Part shown: one piece after another, positions 1 through 9,575 of the stretch
Layout: each line of letters starts with the position of its first letter
Numbering within the stretch: the first letter of the stretch is position 1
Assembly (NCBI GenBank): GCA_963704995.1
Contig: CAVPIM010000017.1
Location: 1,178,001-1,242,000, forward strand
Reading direction: 5' to 3'
From: RYN-230 sp963704995
GTDB lineage: Bacteria; Actinomycetota; Actinomycetes; Streptosporangiales; Streptosporangiaceae
Length of the DNA stretch: 64,000 nt
Notes under the pieces: generated by a model
Database searches by the model: none
What the model was told of the DNA's origin: nothing
Seen by the model: the letters and a program-made list of their open reading frames with translations, nothing else
Position numbers and translations under genes: made by a program

Positions 1-881
1 AGCCGCCCGGGCCGGCCACTCTGGTAGGGCTCGGCGATCTCTCCCAGCCGCCGCAGCAGCAGGGACTTTGCGGTCAGCTCGGTGGCGGCGCCCAGCACCG
101 CGAACCGGACGGCCTGCCCGGCGTCCTGCGCGGGCACCACGATCATGCCCAGGCCGCCCGCGGCGCTGGCCGCCGACCCGGCGAACAGGTACGGCATCTC
201 CCGGTGCGCCTCGTGCCAGGCAGGCACGGCCGTGTTGCAGATCAGCGCGGCGGTGTACGTGCAGATGGCCGGGCCGATGAGAGTCGCGCCGCCGGTCGCG
301 GCGGCCCCGGCCTTCGGCAGCCGGCCGGTCACCGCGCAGGCGGCCGCGGCCGCCGACGCGCCGCCGTACGCGGAAATCAGCCAGGAGCCGACGCTCATCG
401 GCGAGCTGGGCTTGAACACGCGCAGCATGTTCAGGAAGCGCTCCGGCCGGCCGAGGTCGGCCACCAGGGCCATCCCGGACAGCCCGATCGCCCCGGCCGC
501 GGCGATCTTCGACGCCTTGGCCTGCTTGTGGTTTCCGGCCGCCTGGGCGAACCCGGCCAGCACCGAGGAAGCGCCGGCCAGCCCGCCGAAGAACAGGTAA
601 CCGCCTACATCCCGGGCCCCCCAGATCGGTTCCTTGATGATCGGCTTGCCGTAGTAGGAGTCCGGGCGGGCCCGCGGCACCACCAGCTGCTCGCCACCCC
701 GGTTGCCACGGCCCGGGCGACCGCCGCGCCGGCCGTTCCCATGGGGTCGCGCGCCTGCGCTCCCTTCCGGCCCCGAGCCGTCCCGCTCGTGCTGGTCCCG
801 CCCGTGCTGGTCCCGCTCGTGCTGGTCCCGCTCGTGCTGGCCGCGGCCGTGCACACCCCACCGGGCTCCTGGCCAGCTCAT
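1..881 (-). CDS. nrfD: NrfD/PsrC-type membrane subunit of formate dehydrogenase (partial, runs off the left edge)
   Basis: Translation from the ATG at 881 stays open to base 1 (293 codons). After about 85 polar residues it gives alternating hydrophobic segments and glycine-rich turns such as GGYLFFGGLAGASSVLAGF and a DLGRPERFLNML motif, which is typical of NrfD/PsrC quinone-interacting membrane proteins. Its start overlaps the stop of the iron-sulfur subunit gene as ATGA (881-878), so it is the third gene of the fdh operon. The role inferred is to anchor the complex and pass electrons to the quinone pool. The N-terminus is odd: a 15-nt unit repeated four times (781-840) encodes a DQHER-type pentapeptide repeat not expected in this family. 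The C-terminus lies outside the window. Confidence 0.85.
   Translation of the reverse strand, partial: MSWPGARWGVHGRGQHERDQHERDQHGRDQHERDGSGPEGSAGARPHGNGRRGGRPGRGNRGGEQLVVPRARPDSYYGKPIIKEPIWGARDVGGYLFFGGLAGASSVLAGFAQAAGNHKQAKASKIAAAGAIGLSGMALVADLGRPERFLNMLRVFKPSSPMSVGSWLISAYGGASAAAAACAVTGRLPKAGAAATGGATLIGPAICTYTAALICNTAVPAWHEAHREMPYLFAGSAASAAGGLGMIVVPAQDAGQAVRFAVLGAATELTAKSLLLRRLGEIAEPYQSGRPGR
781..840. repeat. 15-nt tandem repeat, 4 copies, in nrfD
   Basis: The unit TCCCGCTCGTGCTGG fills 781-795, 796-810, 811-825 and 826-840, with one change in copy 2. On the minus strand it adds charged pentapeptides (DQHER/DQHGR) to the N-terminal tail of the NrfD-like protein without changing frame. Confidence 0.95.
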
Positions 882-1810
882 GGGCGCAGGTCCCGGCGCA
901 GCGAGGCGGCCAGGCCGCCGACCAGCAGGGCACCCGCCGCGGCGGCCACGTGCCGCCACATCCGGGGCAGGTCCCGCGTGGTCACCACCGGGTCCGGCGG
1001 CAGCCCGTACACCTCTGGCTCGTCCAGCAGCAGGAAGAACGCGCCGCCCCCGCCGATGCCGTCGTCGGGGTCCTCGAGGTACAGCCTCGCCCCGGGCTCC
1101 CCCCGCCCGTGCAGCTCCTCGACCCGCTGCTGGGCCCGCTCCCGCAGCTCGTCCACCGGGCCGAACTGGATCGACTGGGTGGGGCAGGCCTTGGCGCAGG
1201 CGGGCTCGAGCCCGTCCCCGATCCGGTCGTAGCACAGCGTGCACTTCCAGGCCCGGCCGTCCTCCTCGCGCCGGTCGATGACCCCGAACGGGCAGGCGGG
1301 AATGCAGTACCCGCAGCCGTTGCACACGTCCGACTGGACCACGACCGTGCCGAACTCGGTACGCATCAGCGCGCCCGTCGGGCAGACGTCCAGGCACGCG
1401 GACTCGGTGCAGTGCTTGCACACGTTGCTGGCCATGAGCCAGCGGGAACCGTCCGCGGAGAACTCAGTGGACGCGGCCGCGTCACGCAGGACATCGCCAG
1501 GCCTGGTGATCTGCTCGATGAACGCGACATGCCGCCAGGTGGAGGCGCCCAGCCCGCCGGTGTTGTCGTAGGACGTGCCGAGCAGGTTCAGCCCGTCCTC
1601 GGGGACACGGTTCCACTCCTTGCAGGCCACCTCGCAGGCCTTGCAGCCGATGCACACCGAGGTGTCGGTGAAGAACCCCATCCGGGGCGGGTGCTCCTCG
1701 TAGCCGGCCTGGGCCGCCGGGTCATTCCGCGAGGCGGGGTGACCCGCGGCGGGCGGTGTTCGTTGCGGAGAATTTGAATTTGACCGTGGTTGTGCCGTGG
1801 TGTCGCTCAC
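878..1810 (-). CDS. fdhB: Formate dehydrogenase iron-sulfur (beta) subunit
   Basis: A 310-residue ferredoxin-like protein with four Cys clusters: CIGCKACEVACKEWN, CKHCTESACLDVCPTG, CNGCGYCIPACPFG and CTLCYDRIGDG...CAKACP. These would bind four [4Fe-4S] clusters that carry electrons from the molybdopterin subunit to the membrane subunit. The GTG start at 1810 overlaps the TGA of the catalytic gene (GTGA), and its own stop overlaps the nrfD start (ATGA), so the three genes look translationally coupled. Length and cluster spacing match FdnH/FdoH/HybA-type subunits. A C-terminal hydrophobic stretch (VAAAAGALLVGGLAASL) near residues 287-303 could be a membrane anchor as in FdnH. Confidence 0.93.
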   Translation of the reverse strand: MSDTTAQPRSNSNSPQRTPPAAGHPASRNDPAAQAGYEEHPPRMGFFTDTSVCIGCKACEVACKEWNRVPEDGLNLLGTSYDNTGGLGASTWRHVAFIEQITRPGDVLRDAAASTEFSADGSRWLMASNVCKHCTESACLDVCPTGALMRTEFGTVVVQSDVCNGCGYCIPACPFGVIDRREEDGRAWKCTLCYDRIGDGLEPACAKACPTQSIQFGPVDELRERAQQRVEELHGRGEPGARLYLEDPDDGIGGGGAFFLLLDEPEVYGLPPDPVVTTRDLPRMWRHVAAAAGALLVGGLAASLRRDLRP

Positions 1811-4800
1811 GCCTGCGTCCCAGTCTCATCGGTGATGCCGGCCCGCTGCTGGTAGGAACGGATCAGGTCGCGCAGCGCCGGCCCGCGCGGCCGGCGGCCG
1901 GGCTGGATGTCCACCGCCAGCGCCTTGACCTCCTGAATGTGCACGTTCGGGTCCAGGGACAGGTGGGACAGCTCGTTGGCTGCGTCCCCGGTGGTGAGGC
2001 CGTTGGGGCCCCAGTGCCAGGGCAGGCCGACCTGGTGCACGGTACGGCCGCCCGCCCGCAGCGGCTTCATCCGGCGGGTGACCATCACCCGGGCCTCGAT
2101 CGCGCTCCGCGCGGTGATGATCGTCGCCCAGCCCATGTGATCCAGGTGCCGCTCGGCGGCCAGTTCCGGCGACACCTCGCAGAAGAACGCGGGCTGCAAC
2201 TCGGCCAGGTAGGGCAGGAACCGCGACATCCCGCCGGCCGTGTGATGCTCCGTGAGCCGGTAGGTGGTGGTCACGTACGGGAAGATCTCGGACCCGGCCT
2301 CATCGCCGCTGGGCTGGAACCGGTCCTGACGGTCGCTGATGATCTGCCGGACCGGGTTGTGCTGCTGGGCGTAGAACAGGTTAGGCAGCGGTGATTCCTG
2401 CGGCTCGTAGTGCGTGGGCAGCGGGCCGTCCACCAGGCCGCCCGGGGTGAACAGCCACGCCTTACCGTCGGCCTGCATGATGAACGGGCTGTCGCCGGCG
2501 ATCGCCGCCACCCCGGTGGCGCCCTTCGGCGGCCGGTAGGACGGCGGCCGGCTGGCCACGAAGTCCGGGTTGTCGTGCCCGGTCCACGTGCCGTTCTCCT
2601 CGTCCCACCAGACCAGGGCCTTGCGCTCGCTCCACGGCTTGCCGTCCGGGTCAGCCGAGGCGCGGTTGTAGAGCACCCGCCGGTTGGCCTGCCAGGCCCA
2701 GCCCCACTCGTTCGCGACCCAGTTCTGCTCCCGGCCGGGCTTGCGGCGGTCGGCCTGATTCACCCCGTCCGCGCGCACGCCGCAGTAGATCCAGCAGCCC
2801 GCGGAGGTTGACCCGTCGGACTTGAGCTGGGTGTAGGACGAGACCGGCTTGCCGTCGGCGTCGTACCCGTTGATCTCGGCCAGGATCGCGTCGGCGTCCG
2901 GCTCGTCCTGCGGCCCCTCGGTCGGGTAGTCCCAGGTCAGGTCCAGGACGGGCCGGTCCATGTCCAGCGCCGCGGCCTCACCCAGGACGGTCTCGGCGTG
3001 CCTGGCCCGGTCCGCGGCCGCGGCCGCCAGCTTCTCCCGGATGCGCCGGCCCAGGTGGTAGGTGAACCACAGGTCGCTGCGCGCGTCGCCGGCCGGCTCG
3101 ACCGCGGTGTGGTGCCACTGCAGCATCCGCTGGGTGTTGGTGAAGCTGCCGCTCTTCTCGGTGTGCGCCGCGGCCGGCATGAAGAAGACCTCGGTCTTGA
3201 TGTCCTCGGTGCGCATCTCCCCGGTCTCGATCTCCGGGCCGTCCTTCCACCACGTGGCGCTCTCGATCATGACCAGGTCGCGGACCACGAGCCAGTCCAG
3301 GTTGGCCAGGCCCTCCCGCTGCATGCGGGCGTTGGCCGAGCCGACCGCCGGATTCTGGCCGAACAGGAAGTAGCCCGAGCAGGCCCCCTCGATCTGCGCC
3401 TTGACCGTCGTGTAGGTGCTGTGGTCGCCGGTCAGCCGGGGCAGGTAGTCGAAGCAGAAGTCGTTGTCCGCGGTCGCCGCGTCGCCCCACCACGCCTTCA
3501 GCAAGCTGATCAGGTAATCGCTGGTGTTGGCCCAGAAGCCGTTCTGCACCTTCTCGGCTTCCACGTAGCTGGCCAGGTCGTTGTCCCGGCCGTGGTGCGC
3601 GAACGGCATCGGCAGGTAGCCGGGCAGCAGGTCGAACAGGGTCGGGATGTCCGTGGAGCCCTGGATGGAGGCGTGACCGCGCAGGGCCAGGATGCCGCCG
3701 CCGGGACGGCCCATGTTGCCCAGCAGCGCCTGCAGGATCGCCGCGGTGCGGATGTACTGCACGCCCACCGTGTGCTGGGTCCAGCCCAGGCTGTACACGA
3801 ACGCGGTGGTCCGCTCCCGGCCGGAGTTCTCCGTGATGAGCCGGGCCACCTGGAGGAACTGCTCCTCAGGGACCCCCGCCACCTGCGCGACCATGTCCGG
3901 CGTGTACCGGGCGAAGTGCCGCTTGAGCACCTGGAACACGCAGCGGGGATGCTGCAGCGTCGGATCGCGGTCCGGCTCGGGGTGGGCCTCGGCGCCGCCG
4001 GAGCCGTGCGCCTCGCCCCGGGCCGCCTCCCGCAGCTCGCGGTGATGGTGCGGCTGCATGCCGCGGGCGCCGCTGGCCGGCGCGATGTCCTCGTCGCCCT
4101 GGTAACGCCAGGTTTCCCAGTCGTAGCTGCGCTGCTCCGGGTCCCACCCGGAGAACAGGCCATCGAGGTCCTCGGTGTCGCGGAACTCCTCGTTGAGGAT
4201 GACCGGCGCGTTGGTGTACGCGACCACGTAGTCGCGGAAGTACTTGTCGTTCTGCAGCACGTAGTTGATCAGGCCGCCGACGAACGCGATGTCCGCCCCG
4301 GCCCGGATCGGCACGTGCAGGTTGGCCACGGCGCTGGTCCGGCTGAACCGCGGGTCGACGTGAATGACCTTCGCGCCGCGCTTCTTGGCCTCCATGACCC
4401 ACTGGAAACCGACCGGGTGGGCCTCGGCCATGTTCGAGCCCTCGATCAGGATGCAATCCGAGTTGGCCAGGTCCTGCTGGAAGGTGGTCGCGCCGCCGCG
4501 GCCAAAGCTAGTTCCCAGACCGGGAACTGTGGAGGAGTGTCATATGCGCGCCTGGTTCTCGATCTGGATCGCGCCCAGCGCGGTGAACAGCTTCTTGATC
4601 AGGTAGTTCTCTTCGTTGTCCAGGGTCGCGCCGCCCAGGCTGGCGAAGCCCAGCGTGCGCCGGGTCCGGCGGCCGTCGTACTCGCTCTGCCAGCCCTTGC
4701 GCCGGGCGTCGATGACCCGGTCGGCGATCATGTCCATCGCCGTGTCCAGGTCCAGCGACTCCCATTCGGTGCCGCCCGGGCGGCGGTACAGCACCTGGTA

Positions 4801-5106
4801 CTGGCGGGCGTCGCCGGTGGTGAGCTGCAGGCTGGCGGACCCCTTGGGGCACAGGCGGCCGCGGCTGACCGGGGAGTCGGGGTCGCCCTCGATCTGGGTG
4901 ACCTTCCCGTCCTGGACGAACACGTTCTGGGCGCAGCCGACCGCGCAGAACGGGCAGACCGACTTCACGACCTTGTCGGCGGTGGCGGTCCGCGGCTTGA
5001 GCGAGGCGGTGCGGGCGCTCTTGGTGGACGCGCCGAGGCCGCGGCGGTCCGTCCCGGTCAGCTGCCGGTAGACGGGCCAGGACTCGATCCAGGTTCGCGC
5101 GCCCAT
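1807..5106 (-). CDS. fdhA: Formate dehydrogenase catalytic (alpha) subunit, predicted selenoprotein with in-frame UGA (Sec189)
   Basis: Two same-frame segments, 5106-4543 and 4539-1807, are separated only by a TGA at 4542-4540. Read through, the protein is 1099 residues. Across the stop it reads ENQARI-U-HSSTVPGLG, matching the Sec-containing motif (ARV-U-HGP) of FdnG/FdhF enzymes, and it continues without break through the region preceding the downstream ATG at 4431. The N-terminus has the 4Fe-4S motif CPFCAVGC...LCPKG; the C-terminal third is a molybdopterin-dinucleotide-binding domain. No Tat signal is visible, so the enzyme is probably cytoplasmic-facing. A GAGGAGG ribosome site precedes ATG 5106. 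A His-rich stretch (MQPHHHREL) at about residue 320 is unusual. Function: formate to CO2 with Mo or W cofactor. An annotation that stops at the UGA would split this into two false genes. Confidence 0.9.
4510..4542 (-). promoter_or_regulatory. Bacterial SECIS element directing selenocysteine at UGA 4542-4540
   Basis: Directly 3' of the UGA the transcript can form a perfect 7-bp stem AGUUCCC / GGGAACU (4528-4522 with 4516-4510) closed by the 5-nt loop GGUCU. The loop starts 18 nt after the UGA. From memory, the E. coli fdhF SECIS has the same GGUCU loop sequence at the same distance. Its place inside the coding frame, next to the Sec codon, is what bacterial SelB requires. Confidence 0.88.
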
Positions 5107-5238
5107 CCAGCCCTCCTCGTCTACGAGGTCCCCGCCTGGTGCCTACTTAATCACTCTCCCGCCCTGTCACGCAGCCGGGGCCGGCGTTGCGGGCGGGGCG
5201 GGGCTGGATTGCGGCGGGGCGGGTTGCGGCGGCCGTGC

Positions 5239-6114
5239 TTACCGGGCCGCGCGGGTCCGCAGGTGGGTCGCCGCTTTATAGAGAGCCCCGGCTTGGGGCC
5301 CCAGCCAGTCCGCGTAGGACACCGACGCGGTGTCGCCGCCCTGCTGATAGCCGCCGATCACTCCGATCGCCGTACCCAGCCCGGTCACGGGACTGACATC
5401 GGCCAGCAGCGCACTGCCGCTCGTACCGGCAGTGAAGCCGTCACAGTCGAACTGCATCTGGACCGGACTGAACCAGTTCGCACGGTTCAGGCAGGTGACC
5501 GGGGCGCCTGTCGTCTCGGGGTAACCAGTGACCTGGACCAGCTGCCCCGCAGGCTGGCCGATGCCGAGCCGCTCGCCGCCGGTGAACGACTGCACGCTGG
5601 CCGCCGTTCCGGCCCGGCGGACGACCAGGAACGCGACATCGTCGTCCGGGCTAGCCGTCGCCAGCCAGGCCCGGTCCACGATCACTGAGGTAACCGTCCA
5701 CACGCCGAACGGCGTGGCGCCGTCCCGGTAGCCCGGCACGAACGCGATCTGGCCCGCGGCCAGCCCGCTGACGCAGTGCGCTGCGGTCATCACCAAGTCA
5801 CCGGATGGGCTGTTCACCACGCTCGCGGTACAGAAATGGCTCCCCAGCTGCGGGCGGCCGCCACGGTTGGTGGTCCGGCTGGTGATGTGCCCGGTGATGT
5901 GGAACAGGGCGCCCACCGCGGGGGACGTGCCGGGCTGAACCGCGCCGGGCGGAACCATCCCGGGCGGCATCACCGTCGTGTCGCCGGGCCCGCCGCCCAG
6001 CGTCCGCACGGCAGCCGCCGCGCGGGCGGCCAGCCGCCCCGCGGCCGGCCAGGCGGGAGTGAGCAGCGCCACGAGGAGCAGGCCGGTGCCGACGCCGGCC
6101 GTGAAGATCATCAC
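5239..6114 (-). CDS. Secreted trypsin/V8-like serine protease
   Basis: A 291-residue protein with an N-terminal hydrophobic segment (about residues 3-26, ending in PAWPAAG), consistent with a signal peptide or anchor. The catalytic triad is visible: His in MTAAHCVSG, Asp in DDDVAFLVV, and Ser in TAGTSGSALLAD. The order and spacing fit chymotrypsin-fold S1 peptidases of the actinobacterial V8-like type. It should act outside the cell; the substrate is unknown. It lies between the fdh operon and the esterase-LPG synthase-DMT operon, separated from the latter by a GC-rich repeat. I see no sign that it belongs to either unit. Confidence 0.85.
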   Translation of the reverse strand: MMIFTAGVGTGLLLVALLTPAWPAAGRLAARAAAAVRTLGGGPGDTTVMPPGMVPPGAVQPGTSPAVGALFHITGHITSRTTNRGGRPQLGSHFCTASVVNSPSGDLVMTAAHCVSGLAAGQIAFVPGYRDGATPFGVWTVTSVIVDRAWLATASPDDDVAFLVVRRAGTAASVQSFTGGERLGIGQPAGQLVQVTGYPETTGAPVTCLNRANWFSPVQMQFDCDGFTAGTSGSALLADVSPVTGLGTAIGVIGGYQQGGDTASVSYADWLGPQAGALYKAATHLRTRAAR

Positions 6115-6141
6115 CGCCGGGCGGCTCCGGCCGGGCCGGCC

Positions 6142-6236
6142 ACTGCCGGACCGGCCCCCGCCGGGCCAGCCCCTGCCGGGACCCAGCCCCTGCCGGACCG
6201 GCCCCCGCCGGGCCAGCCCCTGCCGGACCGGCTACT
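6142..6236. repeat. GC-rich tandem repeat between protease and DMT genes
   Basis: A unit of about 30 nt containing CTGCCGGACCGGCCCCCG and GGGCCAGCCC occurs twice, separated by a 17-nt partial copy (CTGCCGGGACCCAGCCC) and followed by another partial copy. It fills almost the whole spacer between the protease start (6114) and the DMT gene stop (6232). Confidence 0.75.
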
Positions 6237-7260
6237 GAGGTGCGGCTGCTCCGCGCGGCTCTGGCGTGCGCGCATCAGATCCCCTCGCGAGACCGGGCTC
6301 CGGCGTGCTGATCTCGGGCGTAGCGATCTCGGGCTTGGTGGCCTGGACCGTGGTGGCCTGGACCGTGGTGGCCTGGACCGTGGTGGCCTGGACCGTGATG
6401 GCCTGGACCGTGATGTCCTCCGGTACAGAGCCTGTCCCTCCGGCTCGTCCTGTGGCGGTGAGCAAGGCGGCGCCGAGCACAGCCGCGGCGAAGCCGAGCG
6501 CCCGGGCGATACCGGCTGGGCCGCCCGGCATCCGTTCCGCGAACACCGTCAGCCCGGCCAGGATCGGCGCAGCGTTGGTGATCAGGGTGGCGACACCAGC
6601 CGTGGCGAGGGCGCTGCCCCGCTGGAACGACAGTTGCAGGCACACGAAGGCTAGCCCGTGGCAGGCCAGCACCAGCGCGGCGAAGAGGAGCACGGGGTGC
6701 GTGCCGCCGACCGCCGCCTTGGTGGCCACGTCACCAGCCGAGTAGAGCAAGCCCGCAGCCACGGCGAGCCCGGCACCCGGCCGGAGCACGGCCGCGCCGG
6801 GGACCGCCGCTACCACCGCCAGCAGCACGGAGACCGCGACCCAACCGAACGGCGCCGCCCAGCCGGGCGTCGCCGGATGGCCGACCCCCGCCTGCAGGGA
6901 CAAGCCGAGCAGCAGCAGGCCGCCCACGGACGCGGCCACGGCCAGGACTTCGCGGCGGGACAGCCGGCCGCCGCCGAACCGGACCAGCACGGCGAGCAGC
7001 CCTACCCCACCCGCCGAGGTGGCTTGCACCAGGGACAGCGGCGCGAAGCGGAGCGCGGCGATGTAGAGCGCCCATCCGCCGAGGCCCGTGACAAAGCCGG
7101 CCAGCCAGCGCCAGTTACTGAACAGGGCGGCCAGCGAGGCGAGCGGGCGGCGCAGGCTGAGCGCGGGCAGCCTGCCTGACGCCCGGTGCTGGACGTAGAA
7201 GCCGCAGCTGAGGGCGGCCGTGGAGAGCAGGGCCAGGACCAGCCCGGCGGCGAGTGTCAT
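6232..7260 (-). CDS. EamA/DMT-superfamily transporter with pentapeptide-repeat tail
   Basis: A 342-residue membrane protein with about ten hydrophobic helices, beginning MTLAAGLVLALLSTAALSCG. I chose ATG 7260 because it overlaps the TGA of the upstream gene (ATGA); a longer reading from 7455 would only add residues antisense-like in composition. The family exports or exchanges metabolites. Its position, coupled to an aminoacyl-phosphatidylglycerol-synthase-like gene, suggests a role in envelope lipid or amino-acid handling, but the substrate is unknown. The C-terminal tail after the last helix carries a TVQAT repeat encoded by five copies of a 15-nt unit (6337-6411), followed by a Pro/Glu-rich end. 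Confidence 0.82.
   Translation of the reverse strand: MTLAAGLVLALLSTAALSCGFYVQHRASGRLPALSLRRPLASLAALFSNWRWLAGFVTGLGGWALYIAALRFAPLSLVQATSAGGVGLLAVLVRFGGGRLSRREVLAVAASVGGLLLLGLSLQAGVGHPATPGWAAPFGWVAVSVLLAVVAAVPGAAVLRPGAGLAVAAGLLYSAGDVATKAAVGGTHPVLLFAALVLACHGLAFVCLQLSFQRGSALATAGVATLITNAAPILAGLTVFAERMPGGPAGIARALGFAAAVLGAALLTATGRAGGTGSVPEDITVQAITVQATTVQATTVQATTVQATKPEIATPEISTPEPGLARGSDARTPEPRGAAAPQ
6337..6411. repeat. 15-nt tandem repeat, 5 copies, in DMT transporter tail
   Basis: The unit GGTGGCCTGGACCGT starts at 6337, 6352, 6367, 6382 and 6397 (last copy GATGG...). On the minus strand it encodes repeated TVQAT/ITVQA pentapeptides. Confidence 0.95.
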
Positions 7261-9575
7261 CGCGGGCTCGGCTGGACTTCCGGCAGCTGCGCTTCGGGTC
7301 GCTGCGTTCTGGCGGTGGCAGGTTCCTCCGGTCCGGGCAGGCCTGCTCCGGCGGCAGGATCCTCCAGCTCGGGCAACTCTGCACCGGGAACGAGGGAGGT
7401 AGATAGTGGCTCGCCCAATGGGGGCACGTCCGGTGCGCCTGGCGCCGGGGTCCATCCACGGCCCCGGATCAGCGTGGCGTGCGGCAGGTAACCCTCCGCG
7501 GCCATCGCCGCGACAGCGACCCTAGGCAGGTCCGTCCACGCTTGCAGGATGAGGTAGCGCGGCCGCCAGGCCGGGCCGAACTGGTCGTTGAACCGGAGCA
7601 GGTTGTCCAGTTGGAGGGCGAGAACCCCCTTGAGCCGGAGCAGCGCTCGGCGCTCCAGCCGGCGCACTCGCGGCAGTCCGGCCTCGCTGGCCAGCAACCC
7701 GGCGAAGGGCGAGAAGTTCAGCGAGACATGGCTGAACCCCGCGCCGCGTGCCCAGCTGGCCGCCCGCACGATGAGCCACGCCGTGAAGCCGTTAGGGGTA
7801 TCCCGCCAGCGCGGCATGGTGGACAAAGACAGCGCCCGGCCGGGCTGGCACACCGCCAGGTGCAGGAAGCCGTTGACTCGGCCCTGTTCGTCTCGTCCGA
7901 TTACGAACACCGCGTCCTCGCCGTCGAGCCGGAACAGGCTGTCCAGCTCCATCGCGAAGCCCTTGCGGGGCGCGTCACCCAGCCAGGCCTGCTCGACCGC
8001 GGCCAACTCGGCCCGCAGGGCCGCAGGCACCTGCCCGGCCATGATCACCTCGGCGCTGAATCCCTTGCGCTCCAGCCGGTGGGTGGCCTGCCGGGCGGCC
8101 CGCATCCGGCGGCCCTCCAGGGAGAACGCCGCGGTGTCGATGACCGCCTCGTCGCCGTGGTAGACCGGATGCAGTCCCTGTTCCCGGTAGCTCGCCAGCA
8201 GCCGGTCCGAGGCACCAAGCACCGCCGTGCGCCAGCCCCGGACCCGGGCATAGTCCAGAAAGGCCGCCAGGGCTTGACCCGCCTCCTCAGGCGGCCCCAC
8301 CGGATCCCCGCTGACCAGGGCGATGCCCCTGACGACCCGGTAGGCGATGAGAGTCTGCCCAGTCAGGAACCATTCCTTGTCTGCCCGCAGGGCGAACGGC
8401 GCTAGCGTGTCAGCGCCCCAGCGGCGCACGATATCCGCGGCCTGCCCGCGCTGCCGAAGGTTGGGGAACAGGCGCTGGCGCCAGGGCCGCAGCCACACGG
8501 CTGCCGCCCAGAGCACGCCGATCACGACGATGGACAGCACGGACAGCGGGAACCATTCGGCGAACTCGCCGGGAAGCAGGTCCACATCGTGGGGCAACTG
8601 GCCGCCCATCGCGCGCAGGGTGTCGCGCACCGCGGCGGACAGGCTGAACGGCAGATCAGCGGCGGTCTGATAGGCCCAGAGCGCTACTACGCCGTACGCC
8701 AGCGCGAGGAGCAGCGGGCCGGCCAGCCGCAGCAGCGCCGACGGCCTGGCCGCGGGGTCGCCGCTGAACCGGAAGTCTTCCCGCCGTGCAATCAGGGCGA
8801 TGGCCACCAGGCCGGTGACAACGGCCGCGGCGTAGTCCGGTCCGCGCAGCAGTTGCAGCAGTACCGAGAGGCCCAGCAGGCCAGCCGCCAGCCGCCAGGC
8901 CCGCTGGTTGCCGCGGGCCAGTCCCCGGGCCGTGATCAGCAGCAGCACCCCGGCCGGCACCAGCAGGATGTGCGCGGCCGGTGTCACGACGTGTGGCGCG
9001 AACCTGACCAGCGCGCCCAGCGTGCCGCCCAGCCGCGGGACCAGCGCGGACAGGAGGTCAGCCAGGCCGGCCAGGGCCACCAGCCAGCCGAGAAGGCGCG
9101 GTGTCAGTCCGCCTGGCCGACCGCTCCGGCCGAGCAGCGCCCCGCCTGCCCCGGCCAGGGCGGCCGCGATGTACACCGGCTGAAGGCGGACCGCCGCCTG
9201 CAGAGCCTGGCCCAGCGGCACCTGGCGGACCACGAATAGGCAGAACGTGTCCACCGCGAGCAGCCACAGGCCGGTCCCGGCGGCCAGGCTCAGCGCGGCG
9301 GTGAGCCGGTCCATCCGCACCGCCCGGGCGGCCAGGCCGAGCAGCGCCCCAGCCGCCCCGAACACCGCGAGGTAGCTGACGAGCGGGACGCTGTCCGCTC
9401 CTGGCAGCTCGTCGAGCGGCAACGCGTCCGCCACCCTGGGTCCGGGCCAGTGCGCCACACCCGTCCGCAGCAGGTACAGCCAGCCAGTGGCCGCCGTGGT
9501 GACCAGCAGGATGGCCATGCTGATCCCAGCCACCCGGTAGACGGGGTTTACCGTGTCATGCCGCTGCTTATCCAT
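7257..9575 (-). CDS. Lysylphosphatidylglycerol-synthase-like protein (MprF family, DUF2156 domain)
   Basis: A 772-residue protein. Residues about 1-370 form many membrane helices (for example ISMAILLVTTAATGWLYLL), and the C-terminal 370 residues form a cytoplasmic DUF2156 / aminoacyl-PG transferase domain with WFLTGQTLIAYRVV, SGDPVG and SLNFSPFAG segments typical of the family. These enzymes move an amino acid from aminoacyl-tRNA to phosphatidylglycerol and often flip the product, lowering surface charge and raising resistance to cationic peptides. No LysRS domain follows, so it is not a LysX fusion. It sits between an esterase (8-nt overlap upstream) and a DMT transporter (ATGA overlap downstream). 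The amino acid used cannot be read from sequence. Confidence 0.85.
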   Translation of the reverse strand: MDKQRHDTVNPVYRVAGISMAILLVTTAATGWLYLLRTGVAHWPGPRVADALPLDELPGADSVPLVSYLAVFGAAGALLGLAARAVRMDRLTAALSLAAGTGLWLLAVDTFCLFVVRQVPLGQALQAAVRLQPVYIAAALAGAGGALLGRSGRPGGLTPRLLGWLVALAGLADLLSALVPRLGGTLGALVRFAPHVVTPAAHILLVPAGVLLLITARGLARGNQRAWRLAAGLLGLSVLLQLLRGPDYAAAVVTGLVAIALIARREDFRFSGDPAARPSALLRLAGPLLLALAYGVVALWAYQTAADLPFSLSAAVRDTLRAMGGQLPHDVDLLPGEFAEWFPLSVLSIVVIGVLWAAAVWLRPWRQRLFPNLRQRGQAADIVRRWGADTLAPFALRADKEWFLTGQTLIAYRVVRGIALVSGDPVGPPEEAGQALAAFLDYARVRGWRTAVLGASDRLLASYREQGLHPVYHGDEAVIDTAAFSLEGRRMRAARQATHRLERKGFSAEVIMAGQVPAALRAELAAVEQAWLGDAPRKGFAMELDSLFRLDGEDAVFVIGRDEQGRVNGFLHLAVCQPGRALSLSTMPRWRDTPNGFTAWLIVRAASWARGAGFSHVSLNFSPFAGLLASEAGLPRVRRLERRALLRLKGVLALQLDNLLRFNDQFGPAWRPRYLILQAWTDLPRVAVAAMAAEGYLPHATLIRGRGWTPAPGAPDVPPLGEPLSTSLVPGAELPELEDPAAGAGLPGPEEPATARTQRPEAQLPEVQPSPR

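Noticed and set aside
4431..4540. Separate formate dehydrogenase gene starting at ATG 4431
   Set aside because: The codons between the TGA and ATG 4431 already match the family, and the frame is the same as upstream; this is one selenoprotein gene.
2998..5688. 896-codon plus-strand open frame
   Set aside because: Antisense shadow of fdhA; composition is Val/Gly/Arg repetitive and matches no family.
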